This document shows positions 1-14,541 of a stretch of 64,000 nucleotides of DNA, one piece after another. The translations under genes and the position numbers were made by a program. Under the pieces are notes generated by a model that did not search any database, was not told the DNA's origin, and was given only the letters and a program-made list of their open reading frames with translations. The stretch is from Gavia stellata (taxonomy: Eukaryota; Chordata; Aves; Gaviiformes; Gaviidae), in the NCBI RefSeq assembly GCF_030936135.1, contig NC_082637.1, positions 42,915,821 to 42,979,820 on the forward strand, read 5' to 3'. Numbering within the stretch: the first letter of the stretch is position 1; each line of letters starts with the position of its first letter.

Positions 1-3442
<3,442 letters not shown>

Positions 3443-3490
3443 TTAGGAGGCCGGAGGGGAAGGGGAGGCTGGCTGTCACCACGGAGCTTC

Positions 3491-3541
3491 GGCTGCCTGC
3501 GGGGGGGGGGGGGGGGCTGCCTGCGGGGGGGGGCTGCCTGC
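3491..3541. repeat. Tandem GGCTGCCTGC plus G-run repeat (G-quadruplex candidate)
   Basis: The ten-base unit GGCTGCCTGC occurs at 3491-3500, 3515-3524 and 3532-3541. The first is followed by 16 consecutive G (3501-3516) and the second by 9 G (3525-3533), so units overlap the ends of the G-runs. It lies about 450 bp upstream of the GNA14 ATG. The G-runs are on the plus strand, which is the template strand for GNA14. Run length is likely polymorphic and error-prone in sequencing. Confidence 0.85.
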
Positions 3542-3720
3542 GGGCGGGCAGCGCGCGGTCGCCCCGCTCGCGCCTCCCTCTGAGGCCGCCGGAGGGCAGA
3601 GCGGCGACCTGGGAGGTCAGCGTTGTAAAATCCCGCACCTGGGGCTTTCTTTCCCTTTCCCCACCTGACACCTTTGCGTCTCGACAAGGATGGAGGCTGT
3701 GAAAGGGAGGGGGACGTGCC

Positions 3721-6700
3721 AGCCTTTGCTGTCGGCTGGTTTTCATTTTGGAGGTTTTTTTGGAATTAGCTGTATTTCACTTCTTGCTCACATAGTTGAG
3801 TCTAGCATTTAACTTCCTGGCTTGCATTTTGTAAGGAATACAGTCTTGGAAAATCTTTGACATCTAAGTGGTGCCTGCAGCAGTAAAACTAGTATCCTTC
3901 AGAGCAGCTACAAAGCCTTAACGCCAGGCTGCTTCAGGTGCCCTGTCGATGTCCCCCAGGACCGCTTACGGTAAGGCAGCAGTCGCTTTGCTTCTTGCCT
4001 GCTGCAAGTAGTTCAAGGTCTGTGGTAATATAGATACGTAGCAATTAGCAGCATTATTACAAAAGACGTGTTTGCTATTCCTTAATATAGAAAACACGGA
4101 CTTCCTACAGAGCGATTATCACCGTCTCGTTTGAGGACATGGAACTGCAAGCAAGCTGCTGGGCTACTGCGGCGCCAAGGAGAAAGAGCTACCTATTCAC
4201 TTGTGCTAAAATTACAATTACAGCTCTGTGCTGAGGCTGGCTGAGGCTAGAGATCTCATGTCTTCAGGACTGTTTTCAGTTCAGCCCCTTCTGTTCTTTG
4301 GGCCGAATCATCTCCATAGCTGTTCTAGGACACACTTCCTAATGTAACACTACATCATACTCCATGTCCCAGAGTTTGAGACTCATTTACAAGTTTGCAA
4401 ACAGCGGAGAATATAGTATTTATGACCTTCTAACTCTACTGAAGGTCTGCAAAATCAGCACGTGATTTTTAAATCTCTTTCAGGTTATTTCAGGTCTAGA
4501 AAGCATTTTTTTCTGGTGTTTTGGGGTGGAGGAGAGAGGGGAAGAAGCATTTATTGCCCAGGAGCTAGATCGTCAGGTTTATAGTAACACTGTGTATGCA
4601 TTAAAAATTAATTTTTTCTCAGTGTTGCTTTCTCTGTGCATGCGTTCAAAGTTTCCTTAGAGTTTGATTCTTTACTTTGTCATCCTCCTACCATTTTTTT
4701 CTCTACTGGTTTATTCTGAAGAAAACAAACCTTGTAATGATACTTAACTTTAGAACTTGCAGAGTTTTAAATGCATTTAGTAACAAGCAACAAGCTTTTG
4801 ACTCAAAGTTTATGCAACAGTGATAGGTGAAACCATTAGAAAATAGAAAGATAAGCGAATATTTATTTAAACAAACGTAAGTGGTTCATTTGTTGGTTTC
4901 TTCTCCACAGGCAGTTGCGTGTTTTTTTATCGTGAATGTAAAACACTTATTAAAATCAAAGCTTAGTATTTCTAGGAGCATGGAAAACAATTGTCTCCGC
5001 TTTTACCAATTAAATATGTAAGAGTAAGTAACTATAAAGCAGTTGCTTCATAATTTGTAAATATTTTTGTACTTTTTAGTACTGGTAACTTTTTAGAATA
5101 CTTTCTTGACATAAGAAGGAATGCAGACAGGTTTTAAAGGAGTCAGCCTCCTCTGAGTTTGCTGATTCTGGAGTTTCACACAAATGTGGCTATTCTCCTG
5201 TTATTCATTGCTAGTGCAAGTAAATATTTGCCTTGTCTAATAGTATTTGATGACCAGTACATACAGTTTGAGATAAGCGTCAGAATCAGGTTTTTTGGTG
5301 AAGTACAGAAAGGTGTACACAGCAGTACAATTCCCACTACACTAACAACTTTGAAAATTCACATAATTATCTCTGTTCCCACATTAGGGTTGGCTCTCCA
5401 AGGAGAAAATTCAAAGTCCAAATTTATTCTAACTGTATATCTCGTACCTTTATTGACATTATTCAAAAGCAAAAATAAGCATCTACAGAAGAGTTTTCAG
5501 GATTGTACTATATGAGTTTTTCCTCCATGGTTCCAAAGAAGTACATCAGCTCACTTAAGAAGTGTCAATAAAAATGCCTTCTTCAGTGGAGGAGGGTCCC
5601 AATTCCCTCACCAGTGATCCTTCAACACCAACAAAAAAAGCATCATAGCGCAACAGCCAAAGGAAGGGAGAGGAAAAGGGAAGCTACACAGATTCCCATC
5701 TCTTACGGGTAGCAGGGTTAGGCTTCTACATGACTTGGGGGTTTTTGTGCCATAATACAGTCAAGGTCTAAACAATTTCTCTGACTGTGGAGTTCCCTAC
5801 CTGTAAATTTTTTAACAGGCTGAAGAACTCTTCCCAAAGTATTGCACTTTATTTCAGCTATTTCTTCATCTAAGAACAAGTTAGCATAATGTAGGAAATC
5901 CTTTGGGCAATTTATTCCTGGAACTAACATTTATGTGACATGCTTAAGCTTCCTTCCAATCACCAGTGCTATTTTTTCCAGCTTACTTGTTGCTTTCTTT
6001 CACTGCTTATGGTTTGATTATCCTGTAGCTGAGTAATAGAATAGTGCAGATTACAAGGCTATGAGTATTTTCTGCTGAGCTCCTGAGAGCTTTGTTTATC
6101 CAAAATGCTGCTACATCTCTCTTGGTGCAGCTAAAGAGAAATACAACCGCTCAAAAGTACCTGGCAGCCACTTTTCTCTGTAGCAGCCCCTAGGCTTTAT
6201 TAAGAGTTACATTCCAAGAGGCTGTGCAGAACATTAAGACTTTGTGGTGTTTTCTAGACCAGTTATTAGCACCCAGCACATTTCCCTTTAACTCCTCTGG
6301 CTGATCCACCATTAACCAGACGTGCCCACCCCCACAGATGGAGGCATATGAACTCCTAACAATCTTGAGAAGGCTGCCAAAAACTAAGGGGTATGTAAAA
6401 GGTTAGTGTCAGTACAGTTTTTCTTCAGAGTAGATAAGATTTCAGAAGCAGGATTCGGTTCTGAGCTGGTTACAATATAAGTAACCATCAGTGGTGAAAA
6501 TTCTGCCCTTGGCTAAACAAACTGTATGTTTTGCTAAGGGTAGGTTTGAGATTTTTAAAAATCTGGTGTGATGTAAAAATGCTTAGATCTCCAACATTTG
6601 GTTGTCTGGCATGCCTGTGTTGCTGAAAAGTAGCTGAAAGAGCTGTGCCCGCAGGCAGTTGGGAAAAGTTTTAAATCACTTGTTTTTCTTAAGTGGGATG

Positions 6701-9700
6701 GTAGTTATGTTTGACCTCATGGAGGACAGTCAGATGTCATTTTCAGTGAGTTTCTTGTAACAAAATCATAAAACACCTACAGGTACTTCCCTCTTTCCTC
6801 TGCTTGCACGTTGTTATTCTTCAAGAGCAAAGCCGCACAAAATCATATACTGCTGTCTTCTGCTGATCAGGTTTTCATTGTTGTTATGCTTCCTTAAGAG
6901 TGAACATCATCTCCAAATCAGGAGGGTGCCAACTAAAAAGACCCAAGAAACAGTGCTCTGTAACAACCAGGAAGAGAGTGGGTATTGTGGTTTTGGGTAG
7001 AGGTAGGAACCTGGAGAACAGCTACAGTAGAAGGAATTTTTAGATGTGTCATAACCTCATATTTTATTATGATGTGCTTTATGTGGAAGTAGTTGGTTGA
7101 ATAAAAAAGGTAATGAGTACAGAAGCGGGGCAGATCATGCTTTAGAAAAAATGAGCAAAAATGTATCAATGCAAGTTCAATGAGGGAAGTAATTTCAGTT
7201 TTGCTATTTTTAAAAGTGTTTTTTTTCGATGGCTCACAGTGGCTTTTTGGGTATTGTTGATATGGAGAGAGAACTTCAAGGCAGAATACCTGATACCAAT
7301 AATATTTCAGTTTTACTCCTAAATTATGTATATACTTTTTCTTAACTATTTCTAGCTAAGAATATGTTCTTACCTACTATGAGCAAGACCAGTGCTAGAA
7401 AAGCATTGTAAATCCTGCTGTCATTCATTCAAGAACTACTGAAAAAAAGGGAAGTCTGTTTTTTTGTGGGCCTTCACAGAGCATGATCATTTTAACCCAT
7501 GAAAAATGGATACAGGATTTTTATTTGGTAGTGGTTTATATCCACTTAGGAATAAACAACTATGTAGGATACAGAGATTCAAACAGAAACAGACCCCAAA
7601 TGTTACACATATTTCAAAATTGGGAGATTAAAATAAACGCAATTTTGCACTAACAGTCATGTGGGGCTTTCTCTATAGGGTGGGTGGTTTAGTTTCTATT
7701 TGTTTTGTTATTTTACACAGTGATAAAATTTCACTGCAGCTGACTTGTTTATTTTCTTTGGCACTCTGTGTACTTTGTGCATGTCATTGCTCAGTAACTC
7801 ACAGTAGCTGCACTCCTTAAAAGGAATGGACTCAGAGAAACTTTCTTACTGGCCCAAACAAGTTTGACAGGTTTAATGACCCCAAATACTGGTGCAGTGA
7901 AAAATATCCCAGATTCAACCACCTTCCAAGTGCACATTATTTAATATGCTCTTACCCTTTGACAGAAATGCCTGGATTAAAGGATACCAATTAAAGTAGC
8001 ACTCTAGTGAACAATTAATTGGATAAAAATCACAAACAAGTCTAATTCTCAAAAGGCAAAACTGGTCCTTGCAGTAGGAATACTTTGGAAACAACAGCAG
8101 CAGCAGCAGCTCAAGTTTCTTTCTAACAGATGACTGAGACTTATCATAGCCAAATTTTGCTAATTTAATTGCATGGCAGGCTAATCTCATCTTTGCAGTG
8201 TGAAGTTATCCACTATCCTAACACTGCAAGCAAACAAAAAATGATGAGAGTAAAATAAAACTGCTGGTGTACCTTATCTCATCAGATAAATAAAAAAGAC
8301 ATTAAGGAAGATGAGTGAATGAGGAAGTAAAGAAATTTTCATATTATTGTTCTCATAAGTGGAAGGATAAGAGAAAGACTCCTCTCTTAAATCCTAAAGG
8401 TTTGACTACATAGGAAAATTTTCCTAGGTAACTCCACACGTGCGTGCTGCTGTTAAGATTTACTAATGTTGTGTTTTGTAAAGGCTTATGGTGTGCAGGA
8501 ATAAAGGAGCTAAAGCACATTTAACTACAAGCCTGCAATCCTGTTGTATGAGGAAAGATATCCTATATTTTCACTATTAAGACCACTAATCAGAATTAAT
8601 GTTACATAAATGTTTCAGTATCTATGGAGGAATTAAACCCACCATCTCCTATTACAGCGATGAGTCCTAACAACAGTCTTCAAATTCTCAGGTTCAAGTA
8701 TTTTACAGTGCTGATAAAAACACATTAAATAACTGCAGGTTCAAAGAGGGACTTAGAAACATATTGGATAAAAAGATGTTTTGGAAAAAATACATGTTTC
8801 TGTAGCTGGCAAATACAATAAAGTTCTGCATTTTTGTATTATCTTTTATCGTGTATTCTAAACTTCACTAAAATTAATGCATTACCTCCCACAAAAGTCT
8901 GTTTGGATGGACTGTTTTTACTCCCTGTGCTCCACCACCCCTATCTGAAAGGCAAGAGAGCAATGAATCCATTTCCACTGGATCACACCATAACTATGGC
9001 AGAGCTGGAACAGGAAGCCTGATTATATCATTTCTTATCCTGTTCTTCAGTTTATCATAAAGCATTCAGTAACATTCAGGCAAATATTTTTGAAAATTTA
9101 TCAGGGTGTTTACTTGTGCTGACTGATGGCAGTGTTTAATTAGTTAAACTACAGCCGATAGTATCACAACAGCAGCACTGTTCCAGTCTTCTGGTATTTC
9201 TCTTGGAGTTCACGATTTATTAAAATTTCACATCAAACAAAACAAGACCTCCTCAGAATTTTTGGCTGCAAGTTATCTGGGCCTGTTTTAATTCCTGCTT
9301 GGTATTATTCACAATTACGCCTGCTTACTAGTGGATTAGGAAGTACTTAATCATGCTCACGTGACACCACCTCGCTATGTTCCCTTCAGACATTATACCA
9401 GATGTCAGCATCTGATATGCCTGCTTCATAATTTCTTCATCCTCATGTTTTACCATTTGGGTAAAACCATGTAGGACCTATAAAATTGCTAATACATTCT
9501 AATGTACTTTAAAATATCTGCCTTTTTAATGTCACCTTATCCTTAAGAGCCGTTGGTATTTAAACTTCCCTTTAAACTTTTCTGTACTTTCTGTACTTCC
9601 TACCTTTGAATTCCTATGATTTATGACTAACGTTTTAATTTCTCCTGTATGTTCCATTTCCTTTCCCTTCCCTTTGCTATTGGGTCAAGATGAACTTTTG

Positions 9701-9907
9701 GCCAAATCAGTCTTGTTACTGAATCTTTTTTTCTTGATCTAATAAATTTCTTAACATTTTCTCAGATTTTTCTTTGCAGTACTCTGCTTATTTTTATTCC
9801 GTACCTCACTCATAATTTTCCCTAGCTTTGGTAAATAGTGGCAGTTTTGAAGTATCAGGTACCTAGATTACTTCCAGGAACTCTCCTCTCTTGCCCATAA
9901 CAAATGC
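3721..9907. other. Intergenic, upstream of GNA14; no gene recognised
   Basis: AT-rich DNA between the GNA14 CpG island and the first CR1 copy. Frames of 60-120 codons occur (for example plus 5159-5515, minus 7915-8190) but they lack recognisable domains, have no sensible splice context, and match the random expectation for AT-rich vertebrate DNA. A (CAG)5-like tract lies near 8094-8111. I see no other repeat family or RNA gene. Confidence 0.6.
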
Positions 9908-10312
9908 AGGGGACTGGGGTTGTTCAGTCTGGAGAAGAGGAGGCTGAGGGGAGACCTTATCACTCTCTACATCTACCTGAAAGGAGGTTGTAGCGAGGTG
10001 GGTGTCAGTCTCTTTTCCCAGGTAACAAGCGATAGGACTAGAGGAAACGGCCTCAAGTTGCACCAGGGGAGGTTTAGATTGGATATTAGGAAAAATTTCT
10101 TCACTGAAAGGTCTGTCAGACACTGGAACAGGCTGCCCAGGGAGGTGGTTGAGTCACCATCCCTGGAGGTTTTTAAAAGACGTGTGGATGAGGCGCTTAG
10201 GGACATGGTTTAGTGGTGGACTTAGCAGGGTTAGGTTTACGGTTGGACTTGGTGATCTTAAAGGTCTTTTCCAATCTAAATGATTCTATGATTCTATGAT
10301 TCTATGATTCTG
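9908..10312 (+). mobile_element. CR1 LINE, 5'-truncated 3' end (copy 1)
   Basis: Plus-strand fragment with the last ~98 codons of the CR1 ORF2 ([46 protein letters not shown]), stopping at about 10213. A ~100-bp 3' untranslated tail follows (TTGGACTTGGTGATCTTAAAGG type) and ends in about four ATTCTATG-type octamers at 10281-10312. The octamer end is diagnostic of CR1, which primes without a poly-A tail. It is closely similar to copy 2 and so of the same subfamily, but in opposite orientation. It is 5'-truncated like most CR1 copies and encodes no complete domain. Confidence 0.95.
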
Positions 10313-12701
10313 ATCAGATTTTTATTACTGGTTTCTTTGCAGTAACTGCCTTCTGGTCTGATAAATAATCTTCTTCATCATAATTCAGTTTTTAGAAAGG
10401 CTACTTCAGACAGTGTGCAAAGATTTTGTGTTTTAAAAGTTCCTGCATACAATTTTTAGAAAAAGAAATTATGGTTTCTTACTGGCTAGGTTCATATTCC
10501 CCAGGACACAATCTTCTAACATATTACTGCCAGGAGATTTAGGAGTAATTACTTGTATTCTTGTTTAATTCAATGGTTTATAATATCCTTCCTCCCTCCC
10601 TTTCTAATTCTGCCAGCTTTGGGTTTTTTTAGTTAATGCATTGGTGCATTTAAGATCCTCAAAGCTTTGAGTTATCAGGTACTAAGGACAGAGAAGAGGT
10701 GTGTTCAACTAAGAATGCCAAGCAGCCTGTTTCATGCACTCTTTTTAGAGCAGAGGCTCTAATCAGATATATCTGCTCCATTCCTGTAAACCACTCCCTC
10801 ACATATAAGCCAAGTTACAAATTTATAAGTTGTAAACCATATTAAATGAAGAGCTCTGAAAGCTACTCTTAAAATATAAAATTGGGTTTGTGGATAAGGG
10901 TGAAGAAGAGCATTTAAAGGAATCAAATAAGGATAGCTGAAATAAATAGAGTCTGAATTGCTGAGTGACTGAATTTTTGGCAAAATCTAAGCTGCAACCG
11001 GGGTCAAAGGAAATACTGAAATTTTATATCACAGTAGGATTTAAGTTCTATCCCAATAGTATCTTCAAAGACTCAGAAGGAACAGGTTAGGAACTGAACA
11101 AAATCATGTCTATGTCTATTGAATCAAAACCACATAAAATATTGGGAAAAGAATTGAAATCCTGTCTTTATATCCACATGAGTTATATGGAAAGTAGTAA
11201 GTAATGTGGTTGACAGTATCAAGATGAAAAGAAAAGGCCTAGAGCTTACAAAACAGTTCAACAGCTGTAAACAGGTTTTGTCAAAAATGAATGCTGCCTT
11301 TTATGAATATACAGACTCTAAAAGACTATTGGTGCATTTAAGATCAAACATTCAATATATGAAGTTCTGCAAATCAGGCAGTGGAAATAGAGCAGATAAT
11401 TGCCTACCCATTTTAATTATCACAAGACTGAGAAACATTAATGAAGACAGGCTTTTGGATTCCTTCAGTTAAAACAAGTAAAGAAAACAAATAATCTGGG
11501 AAATTAGTAACAATGTTCCTGGAAATATTTGAAGTAAATATTCAACAAGAATTAGACATGATATGTGAAAGAATGTTTGACTGAAATTGAAATAGACAGA
11601 TAAAAGTGATTAAAATACATTGATTATTTTGTGCCATGGAAAACATTAGAGCTGCTGATAATGTCAGCAGCAATGTCAAGTCCTGTCCATGTTGGTTTAT
11701 TTCAGGAGAAAAAAGGCTAATTTACCTCAAGTTAAAAAAAATGTATTAAGCTGGGAGGGAACTGGATATCAAAAATGGCAGCTAAAGCTGGAGAAATGTA
11801 CACGCTATCAGATTGAGTGATGAGTGGTAAAGAAACAGCAATGCCAAGTGATTCTAAGTTCCACCCATAACATTTTGAAATAGCTAAATATTATGGCTAA
11901 TAAGGTCAGTAATGAAGTATTTAAATTGCTTTTCCTCAAACGTAAATCAGATTTATACTACATCTGATTGTGACCAGCATATGTTTCATAAAATAACAGA
12001 ATAATATGCACAATGCTCTTGGCTCTTCCCTCACATTTTTTTTTACCCTGATGATACAAAAGCCCATGTTACAAATCACCATTTTGCCTGGGAAGAGACT
12101 CAAGGAAGATCTGGCAGTTACCAGAGTACTCCTTTGAGGTTCTCTGGTCAATTATAGACAGGTGTTATTGATAGTGAGATATATATATGTATTTATATGT
12201 ATTGTGGGAAACAGCTCTTTCTGTCCATAGCATTATACAAAGCCAGGTTGTAAACAAAACATAATACATTTAAAGTTATGTATAATGAAAGTAAAATTAG
12301 CAGAACATGCTAGTGTCTCCTTAATGTCTTTGTGCCACTCAGCATGAGTGTCCATTCAGACAGAAGTTAAATATTTTCTATATTACAAAAAAGTTGTTGA
12401 TTATAGAAAACATCAACTGCATACTTATCAAAGACAGTCTCATGTCTAGCCATGAGAACATGCTGCCTGCTTTGCCCATGTCTCCCTCCACCTAAGAGCT
12501 CAAAGCCCCTACTCAGTAGACTTTATCATCTTCAAGTTGCCGCTAATGAGCTCCACAGTCCAGTTTGTAGGTCTGCTACCATGAATATTATTAATGCAAT
12601 TCTCATCCTATCCTGGGTTTGACTAAAGAGATCTGAAAGGGGAAGACTAATTTTACTGCAGAAGCGTGGAGGAAAGCAGGGAGGAAAGAGGCCTTTCTCC
12701 T
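10313..12701. other. Intergenic spacer between inverted CR1 copies
   Basis: AT-rich sequence with no recognised gene or repeat. It contains a short TA-rich stretch near 12178-12205 and an 88-codon plus frame (11206-11472) without recognisable homology. Confidence 0.6.
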
Positions 12702-13806
12702 ATCACAGAATCATGGAATCACTAAGGTTGGAAAAGACCTGTAACATCAAGTCCAACCATCAACCCAACACCACCACGCCCACTAAACCATGTCCCAAAG
12801 TGCCACGTCCACAAGTTCCTTCAACACCTCCAGTGAGGGTGAATCCACCACCTCCCTGGGCAGCCTGTTCCAATGTTTGACTACTCTCTCAGTAAAGAAA
12901 TTTTTCCTAATATCCAGTCTAAACCTCCCCTGGTGCAACTTGAGGCCATTTCCTCTAGTCCTATTGCTTGTTACCTGGGAAAAGAGACTGACACCCACCT
13001 CGCTACAACCTCCTTTCAGGTAGTTGTAGAGAGTGATGAGGTCTCCCCTCAGCCTCCTCTTCTCCAGACTGAACAACCCCAGTTCCCTCAGCCGCTCCTC
13101 ATAAGACTTATGCTCCAGACCCTTCACCAGCTTTGTCGCCCTTCTCTGGACACACTCCAGCACCTCAATGTCCTTCTTGTAGTGAGGGGCCCAAAACTGA
13201 ACACAGTATTTGAGGTGCGGCCTCACCAGCGCTGAGTACAGAGGCACGATCACCTCCCTGCTCCTGCTGGCCACGCTATTTCTGATACAGGCCAGGATGC
13301 CGTTGGCCTTCTTGGCCACCTGGGCACACTGCTGGCTCATCTTCAGACGGCTGTCAACCAACACCCCCAGGTCCTTTTCTGCCAGGCAGCTTTCCAGCCA
13401 CTCTTCCCCAAGCCTGTAGCGTTGCATGGGGTTGTTGTGACCCAAGTGCAGGACCCGGCACTTGGCCTTGTTGAACCTCATACAATTGTCCTTGGCCCAT
13501 CGATCCAGCCTGTCCAGATCCCTCTGCAGAGCCTTCCTACCCTCAAGCAGATCAACACTCCAGCCCAACTTGCTGAGGGAGCACTCAATCCCCTCATCCA
13601 GATCATCGATAAATATATTAAACAAGACCTGCCCCAAAACTGAGCCCTGGGGGACTCCGCTTGTGACCGGCCGCCAGCTGGATTTCACTCCATTCACGAT
13701 GACTCTCTGGGCTCGGCCATCCAGCCAGTTTTTTACCCAGTGAAGAGTGCGCCTGTCTAAGCCACGATTCACCAGTTTCTCCAGAATACTGTGGGAGACA
13801 GTGTAC
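12702..13806 (-). mobile_element. CR1 LINE with partial reverse-transcriptase ORF (copy 2)
   Basis: Minus-strand CR1 of about 1.1 kb. The 3' end is at the left (TCACAGAATCATGGAATCAC, 12703 onward) and the 5' truncation is near 13806. It carries an uninterrupted 341-codon frame (12783-13808) covering the C-terminal half of the reverse transcriptase and its tail: DTVSHS-like start ([10 protein letters not shown]), [23 protein letters not shown] (RT motif), [10 protein letters not shown], then [29 protein letters not shown] and [16 protein letters not shown]. The segment that should contain the catalytic FADD motif is missing: the frame passes from CSLSK directly into [12 protein letters not shown]. 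No promoter, ORF1 or endonuclease domain is present, so this is a dead copy that happens to keep its frame. Confidence 0.96.
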
Positions 13807-13922
13807 ATAATACCTTATCTAAAATATTTGAACCGTGCCATTTCAGAATTATTGCTACTGTTTTGTTTCTCTTGTATTGACCTACCACTTCTAAAGTTAC
13901 ATCTATTCCTACTATTAAATTA
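13807..13922. other. Short unique spacer between two CR1 copies
   Basis: About 115 bp of AT-rich sequence separating the truncated 5' end of copy 2 from the 3' end of copy 3. No target-site duplication was clear by eye. Confidence 0.5.
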
Positions 13923-14541
13923 TCATAGAATCACAGAATGGTTTGCGTTGGAAGAGACCTTAAAGATCACCTAGTCCCAACCCCCCCTGCCATGGGCAGG
14001 GACACCTTCCACTATATCAGGTTGCTCAAAGCCCCGTCCAACCTGGCCTTGAACACTTCCAGGGAGGGGGCACCCACAACTTCTCTGGGCAACCTGTTCC
14101 AGTGTCTCATCACCCTCAGAGTAAAGAATTTCTTCTTAATATCTAATCTAAATCTACCCTCTTTCAGTTTAAAACTGTTACCCCTTGTCCTGTCACTACA
14201 ATTCCTGATAAAGAGTCCCTCCCCATATTTCCTGTAGGCCCCCTTTAAGTACTGGAAGGCTGCTACAAGGTCTCCCCAGAGCCTTCTCTTCTCCAGGCTG
14301 AACAACCCCAACTCTCTCAGCCTGTCCTCACAGGGGAGGTGTTCCAGCCGCCTGATCATCTTCATGGCACTGCTCTGGACCTGCTTGAGCAGGTCCATGT
14401 CTTTCTTATGCTGGGGGCCCCAGAGCTGAACGCAGTACTCCAGGTGGGGTCTCACAAGAGTGGAGTAGACGGGGAGAATCACCTCCCTCAACCTGCTGGC
14501 CATGCTTCTTTTGATGCAGCCCAGGATGTAACTGGCTTTTT
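13923..14541 (-). mobile_element. CR1 LINE 3' end, different subfamily (copy 3)
   Basis: Minus-strand CR1 fragment of about 620 bp with its 3' end at the left (TCATAGAATCACAGAATGG at 13923) and 5' truncation near 14541. It encodes the final ~163 codons of ORF2 (minus frame 14012-14503: [58 protein letters not shown]). The 3' untranslated part (GGTTTGCGTTGGAAGAGACC) and several protein positions differ from copies 1 and 2, so it belongs to another CR1 subfamily. It lies in the same orientation as copy 2. Confidence 0.95.

Noticed and set aside
9863..10206. Minus-strand frames of 77-86 codons
   Set aside because: Antisense shadows of CR1 copy 1.
12790..13743. Several plus-strand frames of 69-120 codons
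   Set aside because: They are antisense shadows of the minus-strand CR1 ORF2.
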